Below, one piece after another: positions 4,879 to 5,252 of a stretch of DNA of 5,252 nt; the first letter of the stretch is position 1, and the number at the start of each line of letters is the position of its first letter. The DNA is from Spirochaetaceae bacterium (lineage in GTDB: Bacteria > Spirochaetota > Spirochaetia > Treponematales > Breznakiellaceae), in the NCBI GenBank assembly GCA_031284085.1, contig JAITAM010000052.1, forward strand, positions 1 to 5,252, read 5' to 3'. The notes below the pieces were generated by a model, which ran no database searches, had not been told where the DNA came from, and saw nothing but the letters and a program-made list of their open reading frames with translations. Position numbers and translations under genes: made by a program.

Positions 4879-5252
4879 TCAAAGTTTGCCTCCAGCTCTG
4901 GGGTAGCAAAAAACGGGGATAGAACCATAATTGCCGTCTTCTCTTTTTACGATTGGATGTTCTGCTCTCATTCCGTCATTGCGAATACACGGACTCTTTT
5001 CAAGAGCCGCACCAAATGAGCCGCTTTTATATAAAATTTGCTCCCCGCCTGTGATACAGAAATAGAGAATATGTTCAAGCCGTCCGCACATTTCCCCGCA
5101 GTTGTCCGCTGCCTTTCGCATATCGGTAAAAGACATTCTTATAATAGGAAGACGGCTGTTTCCCGAAAATAGCAGCCCGCCAGCGGGTTTCAAAGCAGCC
5201 GCAGGCTGTTTCAGAGGTTGTTGTATCGGGAATGGAGTACGGCTTTTTGCCT
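4879..5252 (-). CDS. Partial open frame of unknown function ending at the repeat array (uncertain gene)
   Basis: An uninterrupted - strand frame enters from the right edge of the window and stops at TGA 4881-4879, the first bases past the array, so up to about 123 complete codons are visible and the 5' end may lie outside. An internal start is possible at ATG 5136 (85 aa, beginning MSFTDMRKAADNCGEM), with only a weak AAGA upstream; TTG 5193 is another. The predicted peptide has four Cys in its central and N-terminal half (NCGEMC, YFCITGG, SPCIRN) and ends VFCYPRAGGKL. There is no signal peptide, membrane segment or motif I recognise. The upstream part (LKQPAAALKPAGG) is encoded by two GC-rich hairpins and may be a non-coding dispersed element read by chance. 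It could be a real small protein, a gene remnant, or non-coding sequence. Confidence 0.3.
   Translation of the reverse strand, partial: AKSRTPFPIQQPLKQPAAALKPAGGLLFSGNSRLPIIRMSFTDMRKAADNCGEMCGRLEHILYFCITGGEQILYKSGSFGAALEKSPCIRNDGMRAEHPIVKREDGNYGSIPVFCYPRAGGKL
5176..5211. repeat. Two adjacent GC-rich hairpins, REP-like palindromic element
   Basis: CCCG (5176-5179) pairs with CGGG (5184-5187) around CCAG. Six bases further, AAGCAGCC (5193-5200) pairs with GGCTGTTT (5204-5211) around GCA, an 8-bp stem with one G-T wobble. Paired hairpins of this size resemble dispersed palindromic elements, or a terminator-like structure with only three T residues after the second stem's core. The call rests on structure alone; copy number elsewhere is unknown. 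Confidence 0.45.

Noticed and set aside
5115..5145. + strand promoter with perfect TATAAT (5140-5145)
   Set aside because: The best -35 (TTCGCA, 5115-5120) is weak and 19 nt away, and no + strand gene is visible downstream in the remaining 100 bp.

Overview
The window looks like a chromosomal segment of a treponeme-like spirochete. This rests on the gene set, the moderate GC content judged by eye, and the OmpA-domain envelope protein, whose C-terminal domain reads GHTA where most bacteria have GHTD. I associate that form with spirochetal OmpA-like proteins from memory. The assignment is an inference; no ribosomal or other phylogenetic marker is present.

Left part (1-2630, + strand): the last three genes of a branched-chain amino acid (HAAT/Liv-type) ABC importer operon. 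They are the LivM permease (its start coincides with the window edge, so it may be incomplete), the LivG ATPase and the LivF ATPase. All ATPase motifs are intact. The usual partners, LivH permease and the LivJ/K periplasmic binding protein, would be expected upstream, outside the window. The livG-livF gap contains a decayed 63-bp tandem duplication that includes the livG stop codon. A strong intrinsic terminator at 2921-2945 ends + strand transcription about 290 nt past livF.

Middle (3026-4213, - strand): an exported protein of 395 aa with a signal peptide, an uncharacterised N-terminal region of about 250 residues and a C-terminal OmpA peptidoglycan-binding domain. It is convergent with the liv operon. 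A good sigma-70-like promoter lies immediately upstream and predicts a very short 5' leader.

Right part (4214-5252): no confidently identifiable gene. It holds an imperfect long hairpin, a + strand promoter candidate with a perfect TATAAT box, and then the most striking object in the window: 16 complete head-to-tail 22-bp units plus a 10-bp partial unit (4517-4878). In every unit two 7-base arms are invariant and partly complementary (CTCT/AGAG). All variation sits in the hairpin loop region and a 2-base linker. It has no spacers and is not a CRISPR. To the right a - strand open frame of unknown function enters from the window edge and stops exactly at the array border; its upstream part crosses two adjacent GC-rich hairpins that look like a dispersed palindromic element.

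Functionally the window combines nutrient import, a cell-envelope anchor and a non-coding or rapidly evolving repeat locus. Nothing links the array mechanistically to the flanking genes except position and the promoter that faces it.
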